From contig NZ_JAETXJ010000008.1 in NCBI RefSeq assembly GCF_022508225.1, forward strand, positions 1 through 64,000: 64,000 bases of DNA, in the 5' to 3' direction. Source of the stretch: Desulfovibrio sp. UIB00. Lineage in GTDB: Bacteria; Desulfobacterota; Desulfovibrionia; Desulfovibrionales; Desulfovibrionaceae. Numbering within the stretch: position 1 is the first letter of the stretch; each line of letters opens with the position of its first letter. Positions 56,901 through 64,000 of the stretch are shown piece by piece. The notes beneath the pieces are model-generated. The model saw only the letters and a list, made by a program, of their open reading frames with translations. It searched no databases and was not told the origin of the DNA. A program made the position numbers and the translations under genes.

Positions 56901-57761
56901 TCAGCGCCCGGAAGCTGCCATTTCGCGCAGACGGCGAATGCGTTCTTCCAGGGGCGGATGGGTGCTGAAGAGGCTTGCCATGCCGCCATGAGCGTACATG
57001 GGGGTCACAATGAACATCTGTTCCGTGCTGGGGTTGCCTTCCTGCATGGGGATCTGGCCGCTGGCCATGCCCAGTTTGTTCAGCGCACCGGCAAGGGCCA
57101 GGGGCTGACCGCAAAGCGCGGCGCCCGTGTCGTCCGCCAGATACTCGCGCGAGCGTGAAATCGCCATCTGGATAAGCCCGGCAGCCATGGGCGCCAACAG
57201 GGCCAGAGCAATGGCGGCAATGGGGTTGGTTCCGCCGCCTTCTTCGTCCCGGTTGCCGCCAAATATGGCCGTAAACTGAAAGATATTGGCAAGGGTCACA
57301 ATGGCGGAACCCATAACGCCCGCAATGGTCTGAATAAGAATGTCGCGGTTGACAATGTGCCCGATTTCGTGCGCCAGCACACCGCGCAGTTCTTCGGGCG
57401 AGAGCAGGCGCATGATGCCGTCCGTGACGGCAACAACGGCATTCTCCGGGTTGCGGCCCGTGGCAAAAGCATTGGGAGCTTCTTCAGGCACCACGCAGAT
57501 GCGCGGCTTGGGAATGCCCGCATTGTGGGAAAGCTCGTCCACGATTTTGTGCAGGTAAGGGGCTTCTTCCGGCGCAAGCTCGCGCGCGCGGTACATGGAG
57601 AGCACTATTTTGTCAGAATACCAGTAACTGCCCACGTTCATGAGCAAGGCTAGGCCAAAGGCAAAAATAACGCCTGTACGCCCGCCCATCAGGCCGCCAA
57701 GCAAGATTATAATGGCGGAAAGCAGGGCAAGCAGAAGAACAGTCTTGATCTGGCTGGTCAT
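56901..57761 (-). CDS. htpX: membrane zinc metalloprotease HtpX
   Basis: M48-family protease of the inner membrane that degrades damaged membrane proteins. The zinc motif is HEIGH (H131, E132, H135) in VLAHEIGHIVNRD. Two N-terminal membrane helices (about 7-26 and 28-44) and two more hydrophobic segments after the motif (about 147-165 and 180-200) give the family topology. Length is 286 residues. An upstream TTG at 57776 is in frame, but AGAGGA before ATG 57761 supports that start. It is followed by a small lipoprotein gene. Confidence 0.95.
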   Translation of the reverse strand: MTSQIKTVLLLALLSAIIILLGGLMGGRTGVIFAFGLALLMNVGSYWYSDKIVLSMYRARELAPEEAPYLHKIVDELSHNAGIPKPRICVVPEEAPNAFATGRNPENAVVAVTDGIMRLLSPEELRGVLAHEIGHIVNRDILIQTIAGVMGSAIVTLANIFQFTAIFGGNRDEEGGGTNPIAAIALALLAPMAAGLIQMAISRSREYLADDTGAALCGQPLALAGALNKLGMASGQIPMQEGNPSTEQMFIVTPMYAHGGMASLFSTHPPLEERIRRLREMAASGR

Positions 57762-57852
57762 GCATTTTCCTCTCAAGCAGATTTAAGCAGCGGGTTTTCC
57801 GCATGCTTCTTTCATTATAAGCACTCTGTTGATGGTGGCAAGCAGGGCTGAC

Positions 57853-59769
57853 TCAGGGATGGCGAGCCCTCCACCACAGCTGGAACACCAGCAGGGTCCA
57901 CAGTGGCTTGCGCAGATCGGCCCTGCCAGAGATATGCTCGTCCATGAGGGCGCGGACCGACTGATAGTTGAATATGCCCTGCGCCTTCAGGGTGGATTCG
58001 CTCAGCAGGTCTTCCATGAGGGGTCGCATGCGGCCCCGCAGCCATTGCGCCACAGGAATCTGAAAACCGCGTTTGTTGCGGTACAGGATTTCATCTGGCA
58101 GCAGTTCGGCAAAAGCCTTTTTGAGCAGCCATTTGCGCTTGAAGCCGTGCAGTTTTCTGCTCACAGGCAGGCGCGCTGCAAACTCCGCCGCGTCCTTGTC
58201 AAGGAACGGCGCGCGAACCTCCAGGCTGTGCAGCATGGAGCAGCGGTCAACCTTGACCAGAATATCATCAAGCATGAACTGGCGGGCATACACGTGGAAA
58301 GCGCGGGCAAGCGGCGTGGCGGTGTTTTGCGGCTGCCAGTGGTCATAGTGCTCGCGCGTGGGGGCAAAGAGAACTTCGGGAGCCAGAAAGCCGGGCTGTT
58401 GGGCCTTGAAAGCGGCATCCAGAATGGATTCCTGCATGTCGGGCGTAAAGGCCGTGAGCATGGTCTGCACCCGCTGCCATGCCGGGGCATGCGCCGCCCG
58501 CAGGAATGTGGCAACGGCCAGGCGGGGGTTGATGTACCCCGCAGAGGAAGGGAGCAGTTGCGCGAGCGGTTCTATGATGCCCTTGCGCAGCGCGGAGGGA
58601 GCTGCATTGTACCACTGGGCAACCTTGAAGCCGATGTAATGCTCATAACCTGCCCAAAGTTCGTCAGCGCCATCTCCGCCAAGGGCCACGGTGACCTTTT
58701 CGCGCGTGACGCCGGAAAGCAGCCATGTGGGGGCCACGGATGCATCCGCCATGGGTACGTCCATGCGGCTGATGATGCCGGGCAGGGTATCCGCGCATTC
58801 CTCGGCGGAAAGCACGCGTTCATGGTGGTCAGTGGCAAAGGCCTTGGCCACGATGCGGGCATAGCGCGACTCATCATAGCTGGCCTCGCTGAAGCCGATG
58901 GAAAATGTCTTGATGGCCGTGGAAGACTGGCGGGCCATGAGCCCGGCTACAATGGAGGAATCAATACCGCCGGAAAGAAACACGCCCAGCGGCACATCAC
59001 TGACCATGCGGCGGCGCACCGCCCGTGAGAGCAGAAAGCGCAGTTCTTCGCAAAGCTCATTGTCGCTGCGCTTGTCGGACTCATCGGGCGTGGGCATATC
59101 CCAGTAGCGGGAAATGCTCAGATTACCGTCCTGCAGCAGCAACATGTGCGAAGGCGGCAGGCTCTGCACCTCCGTGTAGACGCTGTGTGGCGTGGGCACG
59201 TACTCGTAGGCAAGATAGCGCATAACGGCCTGCGGGTTCATGGTCAGGCTCAGATGGCGCAACTGCTCAATCCCGGTCAGTTCAGAGGCAAAATACAGCC
59301 TGCCGTGCTGCACGGTGTAGAAAAATGGTTTTTTGCCAAAGCGGTCGCGGGCGCAGAACAGGCGGCGCTGCTGGTTGTCCCACAGGGCAAAGGCAAACAT
59401 GCCGTCAAAGCGGGCCAGGCAGTCCGGCCCCCATATGCGGTAGCCTTCGAGAATGACTTCCGTGTCGGAACTTGTCTGAAATTGTCCGCCAAGGGCGATC
59501 AGCTGCGCCTTGAGCTCGGCATAGTTGTATATTTCACCGTTGAAGGTGACGGTCATCTGACCATCTGCGCTATGCATGGGCTGGCCGCCGCCGGAAAGGT
59601 CGATGATGGAGAGCCGCCTGTGCCCAAGGCATACCGGGCCGCTGCTCCACTGGCCTTCACCATCGGGGCCGCGATGGGACATGCGATCGGTCATGGCCTT
59701 GACCCACTGCCCGGCTTCGGGAGTGAGAGGCGAGGCGTCAACTTGGCAAATGCCCGCTATACCGCACAT
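57853..59769 (-). CDS. asnB: asparagine synthetase (glutamine-hydrolysing)
   Basis: The N-terminal Ntn amidotransferase domain starts with the nucleophile Cys2 (MCGIAG). SHRGPDGEG and FNGEIYNY are family landmarks. The C-terminal synthetase domain has the PP-loop SGGIDSS near residue 265. Length is 638 residues. In this setting (two glycosyltransferases and a polysaccharide deacetylase directly upstream, with its start overlapping the preceding glycosyltransferase gene by 13 bases), it may amidate a uronic acid or other sugar of a surface glycan, not make free asparagine. That is inference from context. Confidence 0.9.
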   Translation of the reverse strand: MCGIAGICQVDASPLTPEAGQWVKAMTDRMSHRGPDGEGQWSSGPVCLGHRRLSIIDLSGGGQPMHSADGQMTVTFNGEIYNYAELKAQLIALGGQFQTSSDTEVILEGYRIWGPDCLARFDGMFAFALWDNQQRRLFCARDRFGKKPFFYTVQHGRLYFASELTGIEQLRHLSLTMNPQAVMRYLAYEYVPTPHSVYTEVQSLPPSHMLLLQDGNLSISRYWDMPTPDESDKRSDNELCEELRFLLSRAVRRRMVSDVPLGVFLSGGIDSSIVAGLMARQSSTAIKTFSIGFSEASYDESRYARIVAKAFATDHHERVLSAEECADTLPGIISRMDVPMADASVAPTWLLSGVTREKVTVALGGDGADELWAGYEHYIGFKVAQWYNAAPSALRKGIIEPLAQLLPSSAGYINPRLAVATFLRAAHAPAWQRVQTMLTAFTPDMQESILDAAFKAQQPGFLAPEVLFAPTREHYDHWQPQNTATPLARAFHVYARQFMLDDILVKVDRCSMLHSLEVRAPFLDKDAAEFAARLPVSRKLHGFKRKWLLKKAFAELLPDEILYRNKRGFQIPVAQWLRGRMRPLMEDLLSESTLKAQGIFNYQSVRALMDEHISGRADLRKPLWTLLVFQLWWRARHP

Positions 59770-61115
59770 TTTTGCTTCCAGAGGGTGTAATGTTTGATGA
59801 AAATGTCTGCCAGACGCCGATTGTTGCGGGTCGGGTCAAACATATCCGCCGCAAGCTGCTTGCCATTGCGCGCCAGCTCCTGAGCCAGGGCGTCATCATC
59901 GGCAAGGCGTTGCAGGGCATCGGCCAGAGCCACGGGATCATTGGGCGGCACGGCAAGGCCGGTTTTGCCGTTGATCACCACTTCAGGCAAGGCGTTGACC
60001 GTGGTGCTCACCACCGGCAGGCCGTAGGCCAAGGCTTCAATAACCGTGTTTGGAATACCATCGCGGCGGCCAGATTCGTGCACTACGCAGGGCGCTGCAA
60101 AAATGTCGTGCTCGGCCAGAATGTGCGGCAGTTCGTTGTGCGAAATAATGCCGGGCAGCAGTACGCGGTCTTCAAGCCGCAGCTCCTCGCGCAGGCGCAG
60201 TATTTCTGCTTCCATACGCCCTAGACCCATAACCGCGCCGCCTCCGCCTGCGAGGGTAAGCCTGAAATCCACCCCTCTGTCGCGCAGGATAGCGCAGGCC
60301 TTGATCAGCACGTCAAAACCCTTGGTAACGTCAAACCGCCCCAGAGCCAGAAGGCGCACAGGGCGCTCCATGGGCTGTTGTGCCTGGGCATGTTCCTGTG
60401 CCTTGGGTGCGGCAACGCTTGTGGTTGCTTCAGTTTTTGGCAATGGCGGCAAGGTAAGGCTGTTGTAGATCAACTCCACTTTGCCCTTGGCCTGCCCCTT
60501 GGCAAAAACCTCGATACGTGTTTTGTCCGCCTCGTTGTTGGCACGGACAAAAAAAGCTGCGGTCAGCTTGTCGCCGAGGTCAGAGTCGGCTGGCTCCAGA
60601 TTATCGCCGCGCGCGGCTGTGGCAAAGGGCAACCCGGCGATCTGCGAGGCAACCCAGGCCGCTGTGGCCGTGCCGCGTGGCCATGGAGCGTAGATCATGT
60701 CTATGCCAGCCTCGCTGAACAGACGGCCCAGGTACATGCCAGCGCAAAATGCCCAAAGGTTTTCCCCCAAGGTTTCCCAGCTGCGCCAGCGGCGGAATAT
60801 GGCCCTGCGAAAGAGGCGTCCCGAGCGTAACGGGTGCAGCGCAATTTGCCGGAAGCATTCCCCCAGCACACGCCCTAGAGCGCGCATGCCATAAGTGTGC
60901 GTCTCTCCGGCCACGGCTCGCATCTCATTGGAACAGTGGCGCAGGTTGGGGCCGTACAGGCTGTATACGGAAAGCGGAAGCAGCCTTTTGAGGCCTTCTA
61001 CTTCCCTGAAGATAAAGGGCTGTGTAAACAGCGGATACCACAGCAGAACATAGGCCACGTGCGGCAGGCCCGTCTCGAATACGGGGGGGGAGGCCTTGGT
61101 GCTGGTTTCCGTCAT
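59757..61115 (-). CDS. family 4 glycosyltransferase
   Basis: Predicted retaining GT-B glycosyltransferase. Residues 15-50 hold VAYVLLWYPL and FIFREVEGL, the family's N-terminal Rossmann start. The donor domain has LLALGRFDVTKGFDVLI, and the C-terminal block GRRDGIPNTVIEAL supplies the D-x7-E form of the EX7E motif. ATG 61115 is chosen because GGAGAC precedes it; the frame is open to 61199. Length is 452 residues. It is clearly paralogous to the glycosyltransferase at 62249-63616 (shared SLGENLW, APW, TA[AS]WVAS and IPFA blocks). Sugar and acceptor are unknown. Confidence 0.9.
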   Translation of the reverse strand: MTETSTKASPPVFETGLPHVAYVLLWYPLFTQPFIFREVEGLKRLLPLSVYSLYGPNLRHCSNEMRAVAGETHTYGMRALGRVLGECFRQIALHPLRSGRLFRRAIFRRWRSWETLGENLWAFCAGMYLGRLFSEAGIDMIYAPWPRGTATAAWVASQIAGLPFATAARGDNLEPADSDLGDKLTAAFFVRANNEADKTRIEVFAKGQAKGKVELIYNSLTLPPLPKTEATTSVAAPKAQEHAQAQQPMERPVRLLALGRFDVTKGFDVLIKACAILRDRGVDFRLTLAGGGGAVMGLGRMEAEILRLREELRLEDRVLLPGIISHNELPHILAEHDIFAAPCVVHESGRRDGIPNTVIEALAYGLPVVSTTVNALPEVVINGKTGLAVPPNDPVALADALQRLADDDALAQELARNGKQLAADMFDPTRNNRRLADIFIKHYTLWKQKCAV

Positions 61116-61184
61116 GGCTGTCTCCAAATGCGGCGGGCTTTTCTCAGCGGGTTGCTGGGTATTAAGGCTATCGCCGCCTCTTTG

Positions 61185-61213
61185 TATATATATCATCAAG
61201 GTTTGCTAGTAAA
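61185..61213 (-). promoter_or_regulatory. possible promoter inside the glycan locus
   Basis: Read on the minus strand, TTTACT (61213-61208) and TATATA (61190-61185) are 17 bases apart in the 117-base AT-rich spacer between the deacetylase and the glycosyltransferase. It could give the glycosyltransferase and asnB a separate promoter. It is weak support. Confidence 0.35.
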
Positions 61214-61232
61214 TTTTTTCTGGAAAGCTGTA

Positions 61233-62252
61233 CTATGGACTTGTAGATTCCCCGGTCCAGTCGCCCTTGCCCAACAACGTGGGGGCGGTTGGCCCAAGCT
61301 CGCAGCGCAGTTCGTCCATGGTCACGCACCGCACACTGTAATGACTGTGCAGCCAGTTGAGCCAGTCGGCAACTTTGCGTGTGAAGCGCGCCACTGCTGT
61401 GGCGTCAGGCAGGTGAGGCGTGCCGCCGGGCATCATTTCTGATGAATGCCAGGTCAGGGAAAGCACCCGTCCGCCACGGGCCGTAAAGACTTTTGTAATG
61501 GCACACATGGCCCACAGAGGATGGTAAACAGGCAGCAGAGCCAGTGCTCCCCAGCTTTTCAGGCTGGCGCGTATTTTTTTGCCAGCCGGGCCGGACACGC
61601 TGCGCAACAAGGCCGGAAGCTGCGGAATGAGGGGGGTCACTGTGAGGGGAACTTCAAAAATATTGTCCTCTCCAACCGAAACCCAGTATGGAGTGCCTGG
61701 CGCGTCAAAATGGTCGGGGCCCTGCATAGGCGTGGGGGCGCAGTGCAGGGGGCGCACTGAGGCATCGCAAAGAATACCTGCGGCGGCCAGAAGATGCCAG
61801 TGCTGGCGGTGCAGATCCCATCTGCCCATGCGAAAGGAAGTGAGCGGCGCGCTCTGCACTGCACGGCCAGCCTCCATAAGGGCCGCGAGTTTGGCGGCGA
61901 ACAGATCGTTGGACAGTGCTGCAGCGGGCACGCTGTCGGTCATGTCGGACAGGGTTTGCTCCGACCCGTCCAGCGCCAGAGGCGGCGTGTTCCAGTGGTG
62001 CAGGTGCACGCCAATTTCAGCATGGTGTTCGTCTCGCAGCCATGCCAGGGTCTCGTGGGATGTTTTATCAGCCAATACGCTGTGAGCGCAGAAGAGCGTG
62101 GGGCGCACGCCCATGGTGCAGAAAGGGGTCAAGGCTCTCAGGCTGGCGGTGTTGCGCGTGGAAAAGCCACGGCGGGCGTAGCGTCCGCCAAAGAGGCCTT
62201 CTTCTTCAACGTCCAGACTGACGGCCAGATAGAGCGGCTGTTTGACGCTCAT
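61233..62252 (-). CDS. polysaccharide deacetylase family protein (WalW-like)
   Basis: Predicted NodB-type carbohydrate esterase. The metal-site acid is in SLDVEEEG near residue 13, and HHAEIGVHLHHW (near 75-86) supplies the histidine motif. SFRMGRWD is the conserved arginine block. Near the C-terminus LTWHSSEMM is typical of the WalW/DUF-type subgroup. There is no signal peptide, so it should act in the cytoplasm, for example on a lipid-linked sugar before export. Its start overlaps the stop of the upstream glycosyltransferase gene (ATGA), so they are translationally coupled. Length is 339 residues. Confidence 0.83.
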   Translation of the reverse strand: MSVKQPLYLAVSLDVEEEGLFGGRYARRGFSTRNTASLRALTPFCTMGVRPTLFCAHSVLADKTSHETLAWLRDEHHAEIGVHLHHWNTPPLALDGSEQTLSDMTDSVPAAALSNDLFAAKLAALMEAGRAVQSAPLTSFRMGRWDLHRQHWHLLAAAGILCDASVRPLHCAPTPMQGPDHFDAPGTPYWVSVGEDNIFEVPLTVTPLIPQLPALLRSVSGPAGKKIRASLKSWGALALLPVYHPLWAMCAITKVFTARGGRVLSLTWHSSEMMPGGTPHLPDATAVARFTRKVADWLNWLHSHYSVRCVTMDELRCELGPTAPTLLGKGDWTGESTSP

Positions 62253-63616
62253 GCGTGACCTGCCGCTCCGGCTTTCATGGCGGCGGGGATGTCGTCCTCT
62301 GCAATGCTTCGGGTCTGTCCACCGGAATGGCTCCAGTAACGACGGCTTTCATCCACATAAAGGCGCAACAGAGCCGTGATGTTGTTTTCCCGGTCAAACA
62401 TTTCTTCAACGCGGGCGCGGCCTGCCTCGGCCATGCGGCTTGCGTGTTCCCGGTCTTCAACCATATGCCGTACGGCGTCGGCAAGAGCGCGCGGGTTGCG
62501 CTGCGGGGTAAGCAGGCCGGTTTCTCCGTTGATTATCACTTCGGAGATGCCGCACACGTCTGTGGCAATGACAGGCATGCGGTGCGAGAGAGCTTCCATG
62601 ATCACGTTGGGGATACCGTCGCGGTCGCCGTTGAAATGGACAACACTCGGCATGATGAGCATGTCGTGGTCGAGCATGTAGCCGCAGATCTGATCATGCG
62701 GGATAAAGCCGGGCATGTGCACGATATTTTTAAGGCCCAGTCGGTCACGCATACCCATAAGCTTGAGCCGCCAGCGGCCGTTGCCCACGAGGGTAAGGGT
62801 CACAGGTACGTTTTCTCTTTGCAGGCGCGCCATGGCCGAGAGCAGGTCGGGGAAACCCTTGGTGCGCGCAAAGCGCCCCACCGCCAGCAAACGGTAAGGA
62901 GGGCGCATGCTGACTGCACACTGCCCCTTGGGGGTAAATGTAAGGCTGTTGTAAATGGCGTGTACTTTATGCTCCTGCCCAACAGGGCAGAAGTTGCGCA
63001 GCCAGCTCACATTGGCGTGATTGTTGGTGCGGATGAAGAGCGCATCTGCGGATTTTTCCCGCAGCAGGCCGTCTTCCGGGTAGATGTCGCCAGCGCGTCC
63101 CGTAAAAGCAAAGGGAATACCTGTAAGACGCGAAGCCACCCATGATGCCGTTGCCGGGCCGTTGGCCCACGGGGCGTGAATAAGCTTGACGCCATCCCTC
63201 ACGCACAATTCGGCGAGCAAAAAGCCCGCCATGAAGCACCACAGGTTTTCACCCAGGGATTCCATGTTGCGCATTCGGTGGAAAAATCCCTTGCGCATGA
63301 GGTTCCAGACCTTGAGCGGATTGCGTGAAAGGGCACGCATGAAAGCCCGGAGAATGCGCACTGTGCCGCCAACGCCCATGCGTTCCACAGGCCCGGTAAA
63401 CTTGCGCATTTCTTCGCTACAGCCGCTCAGGCTTTTCCCATACATGGTATAGGCGCGCACAGGCAATCCCCGCGCCATAAGCTGCACAACCTCGCGAAAG
63501 ATGAACGTTTCGGAGGAGAGGGGAAACCAAAGCAGAACATAGGCAACAACCGGCAAGGCGTCCATTTTCGGTTGTGATGCGCTTTTCTCTGCTTTTGCGC
63601 CGTCAATATGCGTCAT
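62249..63616 (-). CDS. family 4 glycosyltransferase
   Basis: Second GT-B glycosyltransferase of the locus and paralogue of the one at 59757-61115. N-terminal VVAYVLLWFPL and FIFREVVQL, middle APWANGPATASWVAS and FTGRAGDIYPEDG, donor-domain LLAVGRFARTKGFPDLL, and C-terminal RDGIPNVIMEALSH with the D-x7-E motif. The frame runs back to 63769, but ATG 63616 has GGAG eight bases upstream and gives the family-like 455 residues. It is followed by the coupled deacetylase. Upstream is a row of hairpins and the end of an alpha-oxoamine synthase gene. Confidence 0.9.
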   Translation of the reverse strand: MTHIDGAKAEKSASQPKMDALPVVAYVLLWFPLSSETFIFREVVQLMARGLPVRAYTMYGKSLSGCSEEMRKFTGPVERMGVGGTVRILRAFMRALSRNPLKVWNLMRKGFFHRMRNMESLGENLWCFMAGFLLAELCVRDGVKLIHAPWANGPATASWVASRLTGIPFAFTGRAGDIYPEDGLLREKSADALFIRTNNHANVSWLRNFCPVGQEHKVHAIYNSLTFTPKGQCAVSMRPPYRLLAVGRFARTKGFPDLLSAMARLQRENVPVTLTLVGNGRWRLKLMGMRDRLGLKNIVHMPGFIPHDQICGYMLDHDMLIMPSVVHFNGDRDGIPNVIMEALSHRMPVIATDVCGISEVIINGETGLLTPQRNPRALADAVRHMVEDREHASRMAEAGRARVEEMFDRENNITALLRLYVDESRRYWSHSGGQTRSIAEDDIPAAMKAGAAGHA

Positions 63617-63640
63617 GGTTTTCTCCGCTGCAAACAAGAG

Positions 63641-63754
63641 CCGGGCCACTTGGCCCGGCACGGCAGACGGAAGTTCCATCTGCCCGAAAATGCGAACATG
63701 CCGCAGAGTCGCACAGTTGCGACCCTCAAGCGGGCGATGTAACGCCCGCTTGAG
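63641..63754. other. four consecutive hairpins in the 174-bp spacer
   Basis: From left to right: CCGGGCCA/TGGCCCGG at 63641-63658; an imperfect CGGCAGA stem at 63661-63686; GTCGCA/TGCGAC at 63708-63723; and a perfect 12-bp CTCAAGCGGGCG stem at 63725-63754. None has a T-run. The first ends about 20 bases before the glycosyltransferase ribosome-binding site. Confidence 0.6.
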
Positions 63755-63790
63755 CGACAGTCCGACCACGCAACACGGGTCGCTATGAAG

Positions 63791-64000
63791 TTACGCCTGC
63801 CCGCTCTCGCTGGCGTTCTGGCGCTTGTAGTCGTCCACAATGGCCCAGGCCTTGGGGATTTCTTCCTTCACGGCATCCAGCGCAGTGCGGATATGTTCTT
63901 CCGTATGGGCTGCGGAAAGGAAGAAACGCAGACGGTCTGTGCCTTCTTTGACAGCAGGGAAGGTGATGGGCATCACATAGATGCCGCGCTTGAACAGTGC
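63791..64000 (-). CDS. alpha-oxoamine synthase family PLP enzyme, C-terminal part
   Basis: Partial: the gene runs off the right edge. The 69 visible residues end the protein and match the C-terminal domain of the alpha-oxoamine synthase group (BioF, KBL, HemA and serine palmitoyltransferase type): YVMPITFPAV, then GTDRLRFFLSAAHTEEHI. The exact member cannot be told. Next to glycosyltransferases and a deacetylase, a serine palmitoyltransferase-like or other lipid/sugar role is possible. It probably heads the same minus-strand locus. Confidence 0.8.
   Translation of the reverse strand, partial: ALFKRGIYVMPITFPAVKEGTDRLRFFLSAAHTEEHIRTALDAVKEEIPKAWAIVDDYKRQNASESGQA

Overview
This is a GC-rich stretch of a bacterial chromosome, almost fully packed with genes. 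The gene set points to a sulfate-reducing Desulfovibrio-like organism. The main clues are the siroheme-dependent (Ahb) haem pathway genes ahbC, hemB, ahbD and a siroheme decarboxylase subunit; a homodimer-type pyruvate:ferredoxin oxidoreductase very like the Desulfovibrio enzyme; pta and ackA; a SulP anion transporter; SelB; and a CoA-disulfide/polysaccharide-style reductase fused to rhodanese. This assignment rests on family recognition, not on a database search.

Layout. 1-7.3 kb: lepB, comM/yifB, a D,D-carboxypeptidase facing it across a shared terminator, a lone methyltransferase behind an AT-rich gap, and a chemoreceptor. 7.4-15.6 kb (minus strand): recA; alaS-ahbC; hemB-ahbD-siroheme decarboxylase. 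15.7-22.2 kb (plus strand): a PP-loop/NFACT-R-like thiolation protein, dksA, rqcH, an unknown membrane protein and an exported HAD phosphatase. 22.4-40.3 kb (minus strand): ackA, pta, por, the CoA-disulfide-reductase/rhodanese flavoprotein, selB, ispH-cheV, and the overlapping set GAF protein-sulP-dus. 40.7-44.1 kb (plus strand): a lytic transglycosylase, an OmpH/Skp-like lipoprotein and an AEC transporter with a striking 30-bp palindrome in front of it. 44.1-47.4 kb (minus strand): lipB-lipA and a BPL_N-domain protein. 47.4-56.4 kb (plus strand): valS, an SMR transporter, the rpsL-rpsG-fusA str operon with a structured leader, argJ and a second methyltransferase. 56.4-64 kb (minus strand): a lipoprotein, htpX and a surface-glycan locus (asnB, two paralogous GT4 glycosyltransferases, a WalW-like deacetylase and the end of an alpha-oxoamine synthase).

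How the genes work together. The por-pta-ackA stretch takes pyruvate to acetyl-CoA, acetyl phosphate and acetate with ATP formation, which is the usual end of incomplete lactate oxidation in this group. The Ahb genes turn siroheme into haem b for cytochromes. SelB implies selenoproteins elsewhere in the genome. The str operon, valS, alaS, dksA, rqcH and the PP-loop protein form a spread-out translation and ribosome-quality-control theme. No CRISPR array, insertion sequence, prophage, tRNA or rRNA gene was seen.

No clear new defence system or mobile system is visible. The most unusual items are the six-fold GHP-repeat N-terminus on the haem synthase AhbD; the NFACT-R-like PP-loop protein close to rqcH; a GAF protein with a histidine-kinase-like dimerisation helix but no ATPase domain, translationally linked to sulP; the palindrome before the AEC transporter; the str leader hairpin; and the row of hairpins inside the glycan locus.
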